Assembly: GCA_903925975.1 (NCBI GenBank)
Contig: CAIYHG010000079.1
Coordinates: 1-48,509, forward strand
From: an uncultured Acidobacteriia bacterium
Lineage (GTDB): Bacteria; Acidobacteriota; Terriglobia; Bryobacterales; Bryobacteraceae
Direction: 5' to 3'
DNA: 48,509 nt
The notes below the pieces were generated by a model. That model ran no database searches. It was not told the origin of the DNA and was given only the letters and a program-made list of their open reading frames with translations. Positions 36,189-44,468 of the stretch are shown in pieces; positions within the stretch are counted from its first letter, which is position 1; every line of letters begins with the position of its first letter. The position numbers and the translations under genes were made by a program.

Positions 36189-38959
36189 ATTCTGCGCTCC
36201 CGTTCGAGGTACGATACAGCCGGCCGCGTATTGAGTTCCTCCAGCGCACGGTAGCGCCGGTCATTGGCCTGGAGGCGGGCGATGCGGCTCGCTGGGTCGT
36301 TGACGTTGCCAAAAACGATGGCGGCGGCCGGGCACGATTGCGCGCACGCCGGAGCGATGTCGCCATCGGCCAGCGGCCGCGCCTCGCGCCGGGCGCGATC
36401 CTTGGCCTCCACGATGCGCTGCACGCAGAACGTGCATTTCTCCATGACGCCCCTGGTGCGCGCGGTCACGTCGGGATTGAGCTGCCAATCGAGCGGCGCG
36501 GCCCATTCGGCCTGAAACCAGTTGAAGCGGCGCGTCTTGTAAGGGCAGTTATTCGAGCAGTAGCGTGTGCCCACGCAGCGGTTGTAAATCTGCCCGTTCA
36601 AGCCTTCCTGCGTGTGATAGGCGGCGAAGACGGGGCAGACGGGTTCGCAGGGCGCGCCGTCGCACTGCTGGCAGAGCATGAGAGTGAGGTCCACCTGGAA
36701 AGGCGCGCTCACCGTTTCGCCCGGCCCGAAGAACCGCTCCAGGCGGATCCACGACATTTCGCGCCCGCGCGCGGCCTCTTCCTTGCCGACCACGGGCACG
36801 TTGTTCTCCGCATAGCAGGCCGCGATACAAGCCCCGCAGCCGGTGCACGCATCAAGGTCGATAGCCATGGCCCAGCGATACGGCTTGTGCTCATGCTCGG
36901 GATAAATGGAAAGCTCCGGCTCCTCGCGCTTTTCGGCCGCGGCAGGCGCCCCGGCGCCGGTCAATCGCGAACGCGCGATTCCACGGCTCTCCTGCAAATC
37001 GTGGCCGCTGATTACCACCAGTCCGCCGTTGGCATCCACGCGCTCGATCTCCACGCGGCCGCCGCTCCAGCGGACGCCGCCGGCGGCGGGGTCGGGCGCT
37101 TGGGCCACCAGGGCCGCCGCATTCACGCCGACTCCGTTGGCATAGCGTCCGAAATTGGTGTGCCCCTGCCCAAGGGGAACGGCCACTGTCCCGGGGAGTA
37201 TGCCGGGGTAGACGTATGCCGCAAGCTGCAATTGGCCTTGCGGGGTGCGCAGGCGAACGCGGTCCCCGGTCTTGACGCCGAGTTTGCGCGCGTCGTCGGG
37301 GTTGACCTCGGCCCAGCTATCCCAGACCACCTGCGTCAGCGGGTCGGGCATTTCCTGCAGCCAAGGGCGATTGGCGCCGCGGCCATCGAAATGCGCCAAC
37401 GACGCATAGGTTTGCAGCATGTAGCCGGAAGCGTTTTCGAGCAGCGGCTTCAGTTGCGCGGAAAGGTCGGCGCCGGTAAGGCGCACTTCGCGCGCGGGCG
37501 CGTCTTCCCAGTGGCCGCCGCGCTTCAGCGCATCCTTCCAGAAGCTTTCGAAATCGGCCGAAGCAAACTTCTTCCAGCGCGCGCGAATGTAGTCGCGGTA
37601 CTCACCGCTCGCCCCGGAGAGCTTCAACAGAACATCGCCTGCGTCGCGCGTTTCAAACACCGGCAACATGGCCGGCTGCTGCAACGAGTGAATGCCCGCC
37701 CAGGGTTCGTAATCTCCCCAACTTTCAAGAGGCGTATGAATCGGCAGTACGATATCCGCCGCCGCCGTGGTTTCGGTGGGGTAAGACGAAAGGGCAACGA
37801 TCTTGGGTCCGCCCGCAGCGGCTTTCGGAGGCGCCGTGTAAAACGGATTGGCGTCCACTACCAGCAGCGCATCGAGACCGGAGGCATCGAAAACGCTCGA
37901 CACGGTGTCGAGCGACGAAGCGCGGTCGAAGCGCACCGTCTTGTTGATGGCGCCCGCCACGTGGTTGAGCAGATTCACGGCGATGGCGTCGGCAAGATCG
38001 GAGGCCGCAACGCCGCCCGCAACCGCTAGGAACGCGTTTGCGCGAATTTCACGCACCAGTTTCTGCGCCACTTCCGGCTTCAACCCGGCGCGCTCGGGAG
38101 TGAACGGTTCGGCCCACTTCCTAATTGCGGCGAAGCGCGCATCGCCCGCGGTCAACTCGCGCACCAGCGCCATCGCCAGGCGTCCGGGTTCGCCGGCCAC
38201 CCATTCATCGGCGCGCGCGCCGGTCAGCGAAAGGCGCGAACCGAAGAAGACCATCCGCGCCCCGGCGCGGCGCGCTTCGGTGATGCCGCGCGTATAGCCA
38301 GCCGGGGAAACGTAAGTTTCGAGCGGATCGGCGCCGAAGACGTAAATGGCGCGCGCCTCGGCAAACCGCAGGACCGGGAGCCCGGGCCGGTCGAAGCAGA
38401 GGGCGTTGGCGGCGCGGACGCTGTCATACGCCACAGGTTCGTAACGAATGCGGCGCGCGGAGTTCCAAGCCTTCAGGCAATCGGCCGCCAGATCGTCGAG
38501 CGCGCCCGCGGAGGCGCCGGTCATGAAGCCTATGGCATCCTTCCGTCCCCGCGCTTTGGCCAGCAGCGCCGATGCTGCGTCGAGCGCCTCCTGCCATGAG
38601 GCGGGCTGCAACGCTCCGCCGGCGCCGCGAACCAGAGGAGTCCGCAGACGGTCGGGGTTATAGAGGCCTTGCACTGCCGCCTGCCCGCGCGAGCACAGAC
38701 CGCCGCCGTTCACGGGATGCTCGGGGTTGCCCTCCACCTTGTGAACGCGGCCTTCACGCACGCGCGCTTCGATGCCGCACCCGGCGGGGCACTCGCGGCA
38801 CGTGGCGCGGTACCAGAGGGCGTGCCCCCGCACCATTTCTTCGGGAGGAACGACGTAGGGCGTAAGCGTGTCTGGCGCAGTCCTGGTGCATCCGGCCAGC
38901 CCGGCCGCCGAACCGATGCCGAGGATCTTGACGAAATCGCGACGGTTGGTTTCGCTCAT
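36185..38959 (-). CDS. actB: Alternative complex III Fe-S subunit ActB, with retained N-terminal four-Cys motif
   Basis: Large peripheral subunit of 924 residues. It starts MSETNRRDFVKILGIGSAAG, a twin-arginine signal with RRDF, ending at a lipobox-like AGC. The first two thirds are molybdopterin-oxidoreductase-like. The last third is a ferredoxin-like Fe-S module with CTGCGACIAAC, CQQCDGAPCEPVCP, CVGTRYCSNNCP and CTFC/CAQSCP, fit for several clusters. At residues 54-89 there is C-x2-C-x3-C-x27-C, the cluster motif of true Mo/W enzymes; the ActB proteins I recall have lost it. I set the start at 38959 because it makes an ATGA overlap with actA and begins the Tat signal; the frame extends to 39016 inside actA. 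It should pass electrons from ActC to the cytochromes. Confidence 0.93.
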   Translation of the reverse strand: MSETNRRDFVKILGIGSAAGLAGCTRTAPDTLTPYVVPPEEMVRGHALWYRATCRECPAGCGIEARVREGRVHKVEGNPEHPVNGGGLCSRGQAAVQGLYNPDRLRTPLVRGAGGALQPASWQEALDAASALLAKARGRKDAIGFMTGASAGALDDLAADCLKAWNSARRIRYEPVAYDSVRAANALCFDRPGLPVLRFAEARAIYVFGADPLETYVSPAGYTRGITEARRAGARMVFFGSRLSLTGARADEWVAGEPGRLAMALVRELTAGDARFAAIRKWAEPFTPERAGLKPEVAQKLVREIRANAFLAVAGGVAASDLADAIAVNLLNHVAGAINKTVRFDRASSLDTVSSVFDASGLDALLVVDANPFYTAPPKAAAGGPKIVALSSYPTETTAAADIVLPIHTPLESWGDYEPWAGIHSLQQPAMLPVFETRDAGDVLLKLSGASGEYRDYIRARWKKFASADFESFWKDALKRGGHWEDAPAREVRLTGADLSAQLKPLLENASGYMLQTYASLAHFDGRGANRPWLQEMPDPLTQVVWDSWAEVNPDDARKLGVKTGDRVRLRTPQGQLQLAAYVYPGILPGTVAVPLGQGHTNFGRYANGVGVNAAALVAQAPDPAAGGVRWSGGRVEIERVDANGGLVVISGHDLQESRGIARSRLTGAGAPAAAEKREEPELSIYPEHEHKPYRWAMAIDLDACTGCGACIAACYAENNVPVVGKEEAARGREMSWIRLERFFGPGETVSAPFQVDLTLMLCQQCDGAPCEPVCPVFAAYHTQEGLNGQIYNRCVGTRYCSNNCPYKTRRFNWFQAEWAAPLDWQLNPDVTARTRGVMEKCTFCVQRIVEAKDRARREARPLADGDIAPACAQSCPAAAIVFGNVNDPASRIARLQANDRRYRALEELNTRPAVSYLERERRI

Positions 38960-39423
38960 CGGTGGCACGTATAGCAATCTACCGAGACGCCGCGCTGCCG
39001 GTGGCAGGCGACGCACACGTTCATGCTCAAAGTATGGTCAAGCCGCGTCTGCGTCATGGTCTCCACCGGCCCGTGGCACTCCTGGCAGCGAACGCCCCGG
39101 CTGATGTGCGGAGAGTGGTTGAAGAAAACGTAGTCCGGCTCCTTCACCACGCGCGTCCATGGGATCGGCTGCTTCTTTTCGAAGTACGCGCGTACCCGCG
39201 CGATCTCCGGCTTGTTGACCGCCGCCATGCGGTGGCACCCCATGCAAAGCTGCACGGAAGGAATGCCCGAAACGGTCGAGCGCCGCGCGCCGGAATGGCA
39301 GAACAGGCACTGGATCTTGTTATCGCCGGCGTGAATCTTGTGGCTGAAGTTGATCGGTTGCCCAGGTTCGATGGCAGCGGCCACACCGGCCACCGCAAGC
39401 AGCGCCAGCAAAATGCTCCTCAC
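38956..39423 (-). CDS. actA: Alternative complex III pentaheme cytochrome ActA
   Basis: A 155-residue exported cytochrome c with five CxxCH sites: CLFCH, CMGCH, CQECH, CVACH and CYTCH. A cleavable signal (MRSILLALLAVAGVAAA) precedes INFSHKIHAGDNKIQC. Histidines for distal ligation are spread through the chain (FSHKIH, HSPHISRG). Five hemes is the usual ActA count. No clear transmembrane anchor follows the signal. It overlaps actB and the cytochrome gene upstream by four bases each, so the oxidase and complex III genes are translationally joined here. Confidence 0.93.
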   Translation of the reverse strand: MRSILLALLAVAGVAAAIEPGQPINFSHKIHAGDNKIQCLFCHSGARRSTVSGIPSVQLCMGCHRMAAVNKPEIARVRAYFEKKQPIPWTRVVKEPDYVFFNHSPHISRGVRCQECHGPVETMTQTRLDHTLSMNVCVACHRQRGVSVDCYTCHR

Positions 39424-40091
39424 GGCTTGCCTCCGATCGCATTCAGTTTATCCGCCGTCCAAGCTCCCTGCCCCGCCGTCTCCCGGCGAAGCTTAGTGAC
39501 CAGTTCCGTCGGGACCTTGCCGGAGCTATTGCCCCAGGACGAGCGCACGAAGCTCAGCACCGCGGCGATCTCGTCATCCTCTAATTGCGCGCCGATCGAG
39601 GGCATCTGGTTGACGAACTGCTTGCCCTTCACCTGTATGGGCCCTTCCAGGCCGTTGAGCACGATGCGCACAGGAATGCCGGCGTCCTTCGCGATCCACT
39701 CAGAGCCCGCCAGAGGGGGATACTTGCCCTCGATGCCGGTTCCCCCGGCTTGATGGCAGGTGATGCAGATGGCGGAAAAGATATCGGCCCCGTTGGGGGC
39801 GGGCCGCGCGCTCGCAGTGGACGCAGCTCCGGCCGAGCCCATCTCTAACTCGTGCGCCACGGGTTTGAACGACCCCCCGTACCGGCCCAAATAGATGCCC
39901 ATGCAAAAGAGGACCGCGACCGAGACGGCCCATACCCACCAGGGCGCGGGCTCCGCGCCTTCCTGCGGCTCCAGGCGCTCGCGCTGCAGAATGCTGCGGT
40001 GGATTTCATGGATTTCGGGCGAATCCGTTTCACCCAGGAGCGGCGGCAGGCTCCAGTGCTCCCCAGGCCGATCTGTGTTCTCTGGTTTCAC
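39420..40091 (-). CDS. Mono-heme CcoP-like cytochrome c subunit of the cbb3 oxidase
   Basis: A 223-residue protein with an N-terminal cytoplasmic stretch, one transmembrane helix (about 51-67, WWVWAVSVAVLFCMGIYLG) and a periplasmic cytochrome c domain with a single CITCH heme site; VNQMPSIGAQLEDDEIAAVLSFVRSSWG carries the likely Met ligand. Position after ccoO and the anchor plus heme layout point to a CcoP role, but classical CcoP has two hemes; this form has only one. It may equally be the electron link between ActA/ActE and CcoO. Four-base overlaps join it to ccoO and to actA. Confidence 0.8.
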   Translation of the reverse strand: MKPENTDRPGEHWSLPPLLGETDSPEIHEIHRSILQRERLEPQEGAEPAPWWVWAVSVAVLFCMGIYLGRYGGSFKPVAHELEMGSAGAASTASARPAPNGADIFSAICITCHQAGGTGIEGKYPPLAGSEWIAKDAGIPVRIVLNGLEGPIQVKGKQFVNQMPSIGAQLEDDEIAAVLSFVRSSWGNSSGKVPTELVTKLRRETAGQGAWTADKLNAIGGKP

Positions 40092-40669
40092 GGCTTCACC
40101 GGATACGTGCGGTCCATGCCGCGCAGGTATTCTACGAGGTCCACCCCTTCACGCGTCGGCGTAATCACGCCGCCGCCGGGGCGGAACTCCGCGGGCGCAT
40201 CCACCACGGGCTCGCCCGGGTCCGCGGCCGCCTTGAGTTCAAAGAGCCACGGAAAGCGCGGCATGATCGACTGCGGCACAACCGCGCGCGGATTGAACAG
40301 ATGGGCGTAATGCCATTCGGCGCTCGGCTGGCGCGCGCCGATATTGAGAAGGTCCGGACCCGTGCGGCTGGTGCCGAGCAGGTGCGGCTGATCGAAAACG
40401 TAGTCTCCAGGCACTGACGGGCGGCCCCAGCGGCGGCCTTGATCGCCGCCGAACCCCGGCGGCCTGGTCTGCTGCGTGTGGCAATAGACGCAGCCCTCCC
40501 GAATGTAAATCTGGCGGCCGTGCTCCTGCTGATACGTGTACGGCCTGAGCCCGGTTTGCGCGGGCAGCGCGGCCAGTTGCACTCCGGGGGCGCCTACCAG
40601 CCCGACCCAGCCTAGAAACAAGACCGCGAGCACGCCGGCGAAGAACATCCAAAGGCGGATAAAAATCAT
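40088..40669 (-). CDS. ccoO: cbb3-type oxidase mono-heme subunit CcoO
   Basis: Membrane-anchored cytochrome c, 193 residues. One N-terminal helix (MIFIRLWMFFAGVLAVLFLG) precedes the CcoO heme block EGCVYCHTQQTRP, and the Met ligand is likely in PQSIMPRFPWLF. RTGPDLLNIGARQPSAEWHYAHLFNPR is the typical CcoO middle part (GPDL...W...HL.NPR). I set the start at 40669, which makes an ATGA overlap with ccoN; the frame extends to 40798 inside ccoN. The soluble heme domain faces the periplasm and passes electrons to CcoN. Confidence 0.92.
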   Translation of the reverse strand: MIFIRLWMFFAGVLAVLFLGWVGLVGAPGVQLAALPAQTGLRPYTYQQEHGRQIYIREGCVYCHTQQTRPPGFGGDQGRRWGRPSVPGDYVFDQPHLLGTSRTGPDLLNIGARQPSAEWHYAHLFNPRAVVPQSIMPRFPWLFELKAAADPGEPVVDAPAEFRPGGGVITPTREGVDLVEYLRGMDRTYPVKP

Positions 40670-42075
40670 TTGGCATCCTCCCAGGGCGACGCGCCGCGGC
40701 GCGGACCCGCGCGCCAGAGCATTTCGAAGAATAGGAACGCGAACACCAGGTGCCCCAGGCCCATCATGCTGCCGCCGATGCTGCGCAGAATCAGCCACCC
40801 GCGCGTCCCCGCCACCACGTTCACGAACGGCTCCGCCGGGTTATTCATCGCCATCCCTTGCAGCCAGCCGCCTATCGTCAGCGCGAGAAAGTATAGCGAG
40901 ATGCCAAGCGCGGCCAGCCAGAAGTGCAGCCGTATAGCGCCCGGCCGCGGCCAATCCCAGGCAGTGACTCGCGGAATGATGTAGTACATCGACCCAAACA
41001 GAATCATGCTCAGAAACGCATACACGCCCAGGTGAGCGTGCCCCACCGTGTAATGCGTGAAATGGACTACCTCCTGCGTGTTCCTCAGGGCCTCGGCCGA
41101 ACCCTGGAAACTGACTGCCGTGTAGCACATCGCTCCGAAAACCGTAAACCGCAGCGTGGGACTGGTGCGCAGAAGTTTGAAATGGCCGATGGTGGTCATG
41201 TGATGGTTCACCGCCACGGCCATCACCGGGATCACCATCAGCACGCTGGCAATGATCGAAATGGTTTGAAGCCAGGTTGGGACGGGGCCGCCCACCAGGT
41301 GATGGATGCCGTTCCAGTTATAAAAGAGCGCGAAGGACCAGAAGCCTAGAAGAGACAGGTAATAACTGTAAATAGGCCGCCCAATCACCTTGGGAATCAT
41401 ATAATAGGCCAGAGCCAGCCCGATCGGAGTGAACCAGATCGCCAGAGCGTTGTGGCCGTACCACCAGTTCACGGCGGCATGCTCCACCCCCGAGTAAATC
41501 GGCAGGTTGGCGACAACAAACAGTATGGGGAACCAGACCACGGAGGCGATCACGTACCAGAGGCTCACGTACAGGTGCTCAGCCTGGCGCGCGTGGAAGG
41601 TAGACAGAATCGACCAGGCAAAGAGAAGAAACGCAACGGCGATGATTGCCGCGGCCGGGAGGGGGTACTCCAGCCACTCCACGCCTTGGCTATAGCCAAA
41701 CAGGACCGCTCCGGTTCCATAAAGCACGCCGAGATTCCACAACGCGGCGGAAGCAATCAGCGCTCCGCGCTGCCTGATGGGCGTCTTGCAGAGCCGGGAG
41801 GTGAGCCAGATGAGACAGCCCACGCCCGCCAGCGATGCCCAGCCGTACGCCACTACGTCCAGGTGCGCCGGGCGGACCCGCCCAAAAGTAAGTTGGGGAA
41901 TCGTGGCCAGCCAATCGGGTGCGTGCAGTTTGATCGAAGCGATGATCCCGAGGGCGCTGCCCACCAACAGCCAAAGCACGCCGCTGGCGAGGAACACCAA
42001 CACGGGGATGGCCGATTCGGCGTCCAGACGCTCCCGGAACTCGACTGTTTCCAGCTCCTTGGTGATTGAGGTCAT
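40666..42075 (-). CDS. ccoN: cbb3-type cytochrome c oxidase subunit I, CcoN
   Basis: Catalytic 12-helix heme-copper oxidase subunit of the C (cbb3) class, 469 residues. Ligand blocks are present: RPAHLDVVAYGW (low-spin heme), WWYGHNALAIWF (CuB His and the region of the cross-linked Tyr), HHLVGG (the next two CuB His), and VHFTHYTVGHAHLGVYAF (heme ligands of both hemes). The A-class HPEVY pattern is absent, as expected. It would reduce O2 to water with proton pumping and high O2 affinity. It overlaps ccoS and ccoO by four bases each. Confidence 0.95.
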   Translation of the reverse strand: MTSITKELETVEFRERLDAESAIPVLVFLASGVLWLLVGSALGIIASIKLHAPDWLATIPQLTFGRVRPAHLDVVAYGWASLAGVGCLIWLTSRLCKTPIRQRGALIASAALWNLGVLYGTGAVLFGYSQGVEWLEYPLPAAAIIAVAFLLFAWSILSTFHARQAEHLYVSLWYVIASVVWFPILFVVANLPIYSGVEHAAVNWWYGHNALAIWFTPIGLALAYYMIPKVIGRPIYSYYLSLLGFWSFALFYNWNGIHHLVGGPVPTWLQTISIIASVLMVIPVMAVAVNHHMTTIGHFKLLRTSPTLRFTVFGAMCYTAVSFQGSAEALRNTQEVVHFTHYTVGHAHLGVYAFLSMILFGSMYYIIPRVTAWDWPRPGAIRLHFWLAALGISLYFLALTIGGWLQGMAMNNPAEPFVNVVAGTRGWLILRSIGGSMMGLGHLVFAFLFFEMLWRAGPRRGASPWEDAK

Positions 42076-42248
42076 CGGCGCGCACCCTGCCTGGGAGTGT
42101 CATCCCCGTCATCGAAGATGGTCAGGGCGCCCGCATTGCTCGGGTCCAATTGGCCCGTGGCGGCGGCCCAGGCAAAACCGGCCAAGGCGAGCGCCGCGCC
42201 GCACGCGGCAACTCCGAGCACCAAAAGCACTGCCGGCGGGACGTTCAA
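42072..42248 (-). CDS. ccoS: cbb3 oxidase maturation protein CcoS
   Basis: A 58-residue membrane protein with one helix (PAVLLVLGVAACGAALALAG) and the CcoS tail GQLDPSNAGALTIFDDGDD, which matches the family's GQFDDL-x-IL-FDDD pattern. I use TTG at 42248 because GGAGG (42254-42258) is five bases upstream; the next in-frame TTG at 42260 overlaps that site. CcoS is needed for insertion of heme or copper in CcoN. Its stop overlaps the ccoN start by four bases. Confidence 0.85.
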   Translation of the reverse strand: MNVPPAVLLVLGVAACGAALALAGFAWAAATGQLDPSNAGALTIFDDGDDTPRQGARR

Positions 42249-42314
42249 AGTCGCCTCCAATCAGACAAACGGGTTAGTAAGTCCTAATAGGTTAGTCAGT
42301 CGGTCCAGGGGAAA

Positions 42315-44405
42315 TCAAGGGTCACCGGGGGCCGGGTGGTGGGAGGGTAGCGAAGGCGTCCGGCACGCGCGAAACACTGTAAACACGCTATTTAGGAGCA
42401 TAAGTGCAGCAGCCCACGCTGGTTGTAGTAGACCCGCCGCGGCGAGCGCCAATGCCACCAAATTGTACGAAATCGCACACATGAAGTTGATGCGCGCCGC
42501 CCGCCGGGTCCAACGGGCGAGTTCGAAGGCGTCGGCCACCCCGCGGACGTCCCCCGAGAGCAGGACCACTTCGGCGGTTTCCCGTGCCAGAGCGGAGGCG
42601 CTCGAAACTGCAATGCCGGTATCGGCCGCGGCCAGCGCCGGGGCATCGTTGATGCCGTCCCCCACCATCGCCACCGGCCCGTGGGCCGCGCGCAGTTCGC
42701 GGAGCGCCCCGGCCTTCTCTTCCGGAAGTAACTCCCCGCGCGCGTCCTCAATGCCGAGTTCCCCGGCCACGCGGCGCACGGCAGCCCGGCGGTCTCCGCT
42801 GAGGATCGCCACGCGGATGCCCATCGCGCGGCAGCGCGCCACGGTTTCGGCAGCAGCGGGCGCGGGAAAATCTCTGAGTTCGAACGCGCCGGCTAGTTCG
42901 CCATCGACGGCGCACACCAGCGCGCCGGCGTCAAAGGCCAAAGTGGGCGCCGGTTTCCCCGATTCCGCCGCGACCCAACGGGGTTGCCCCAGCAGCACGG
43001 AGCCGCCGCCCACACGTTCCACGCGGACGCCGCGCCCCGGAAACTCTCGGGCGGACACAGGCGATTCCATCGCGGCGGGGGCGAGCCGCCGCACGGCGCG
43101 GGCGGCGGGATGAGCGGTACACGAGGCGGCCAGCGCGGCCGCTTCGAGCGCCCGAAGTTCCGAAAATCCGTTCAGCGGAACGAAACGGACGGCCTCGATT
43201 TCGCCGGTGGTCAAAGTGCCGGTCTTGTCGAAAGCGGCCACGGCGATTTCCGCCAGCCGTTCGAGCGCCTCTCCGGACCGGATCAGGATGCCGCGCCGCG
43301 CGGCCGCGGCAAGAGCCGTGGCGTGGACCAGGGGGATCGCAATCCCCAAAGCGCACGGGCACGCCACCACCAGCACCGAAAGGCCGATCCACGCGGCGTG
43401 CGCCGCGCCCTGAGGCCAGTGCCACGCTGCCGCACCAATGGCGAGCAGCAGGGTCAAGGGCGTGAGCGCCGCGGCCCACCGGTCCGCCACCCGCTGCGCC
43501 TTGGCCGGCTGAAGTTGCGCCTGTTCCACGGCGTCGATGATTCGCGAAATCAGGGACTCTCCGCACGCCGCGCGGCACTCGGCTTCGAGCCACCCGTCCA
43601 GGCAAAGGCTGCCCGCGAAGACGCTGTCGCCCGGCGCGCGCGCCGCCGGAAGGGCCTCGCCGGTAATGGTGGATTCATCCACCGAAGCCGCGCCCGCCGT
43701 TACGGCGCCATCCACCGGAATGCGCTCCCCCGCCACGATGCGCACGCGCTCGCCCAGCCGCACCTCGGCCGAGGGAACCATGGTCCACGCCCCGGCGCGG
43801 TCCACGCGCGCTTCGGGCACAAGCGCCGCCGCCAGTTCGCGCAGCGCGGTCCGCCCACGGACGTGGGCATTGGCTTCGATCAGCCGCCCTGCGGTGACGA
43901 ACAGCAGCACCATGCACGCGGTATCGAAGTAGAGCGGCCCCGCTCCGCGCCACACGAAGAAACAGGAGTAGCCAAACGCGGTTCCGGCGCCGAGAGCGAT
44001 CAAGCTATCCATCGACGCCCTGCCCCGTCTCAGATCTGCCATCATGCCGCGCAGGAATGCGGGCGCGAGAAGCACGAAGACGGGCAGGCTGAAGACGAAC
44101 AGCAAGCCGCGCACCAGCAGCAGGGCATAGGCGGGCGTCGCGTCGTCGCGCCCCAGCGAATAGAGGAACAGCGAAAGGATCATCGCGTTCCCGGCGAAGA
44201 ACGCGGCCAGCCCCAGCCGCAGCATGAGCGAACGCGTAAGCCGGGGCGCGTTCTCGCCTCCGGCCGGAGGCAGCAACGCGGCAGCCACGGCGCACCCGGC
44301 GCAGCAATACGCCGGCCGCGCAGCATCGGGGGACGCCGCGGAACCGCGCATGGGAAGGCCGCAATGGGTGCAGGACCGCGCGCTCACGGTCCGATTATCC
44401 CGCAA
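42315..44405 (-). CDS. ccoI: Copper-transporting P1B-type ATPase for cbb3 assembly, CcoI
   Basis: Copper exporter that supplies CuB of the oxidase, 696 residues. The N-terminus has the CcoI metal cluster CTHCGLP then YCCAGC, but no ferredoxin-like HMA domain follows; the chain goes on at once to the first helix near residue 58. P-type ATPase motifs are complete: TGEALP (actuator), CPCALG (copper site), DKTGTLTTG (phosphorylation Asp), a TAHPAA His-Pro block and VGDGINDAPAL. It is the first gene of the long respiratory chain, 54-66 bases before ccoS and 63 bases after the glycosyltransferase stop; the promoter should be in that short gap or within the upstream gene. Confidence 0.92.
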   Translation of the reverse strand: MRDNRTVSARSCTHCGLPMRGSAASPDAARPAYCCAGCAVAAALLPPAGGENAPRLTRSLMLRLGLAAFFAGNAMILSLFLYSLGRDDATPAYALLLVRGLLFVFSLPVFVLLAPAFLRGMMADLRRGRASMDSLIALGAGTAFGYSCFFVWRGAGPLYFDTACMVLLFVTAGRLIEANAHVRGRTALRELAAALVPEARVDRAGAWTMVPSAEVRLGERVRIVAGERIPVDGAVTAGAASVDESTITGEALPAARAPGDSVFAGSLCLDGWLEAECRAACGESLISRIIDAVEQAQLQPAKAQRVADRWAAALTPLTLLLAIGAAAWHWPQGAAHAAWIGLSVLVVACPCALGIAIPLVHATALAAAARRGILIRSGEALERLAEIAVAAFDKTGTLTTGEIEAVRFVPLNGFSELRALEAAALAASCTAHPAARAVRRLAPAAMESPVSAREFPGRGVRVERVGGGSVLLGQPRWVAAESGKPAPTLAFDAGALVCAVDGELAGAFELRDFPAPAAAETVARCRAMGIRVAILSGDRRAAVRRVAGELGIEDARGELLPEEKAGALRELRAAHGPVAMVGDGINDAPALAAADTGIAVSSASALARETAEVVLLSGDVRGVADAFELARWTRRAARINFMCAISYNLVALALAAAGLLQPAWAAALMLLNSVFTVFRACRTPSLPSHHPAPGDP

Positions 44406-44468
44406 CGGAAGGTGAACGCCTGAACGTCTGCTCGCGACGAGCTGACATGCTCCGAAGCCCCCTGACGA

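Noticed and set aside
42984-44423. A 479-codon plus-strand frame opposite ccoI
   Set aside because: No motif; a shadow of the P-type ATPase, whose motifs are all intact.
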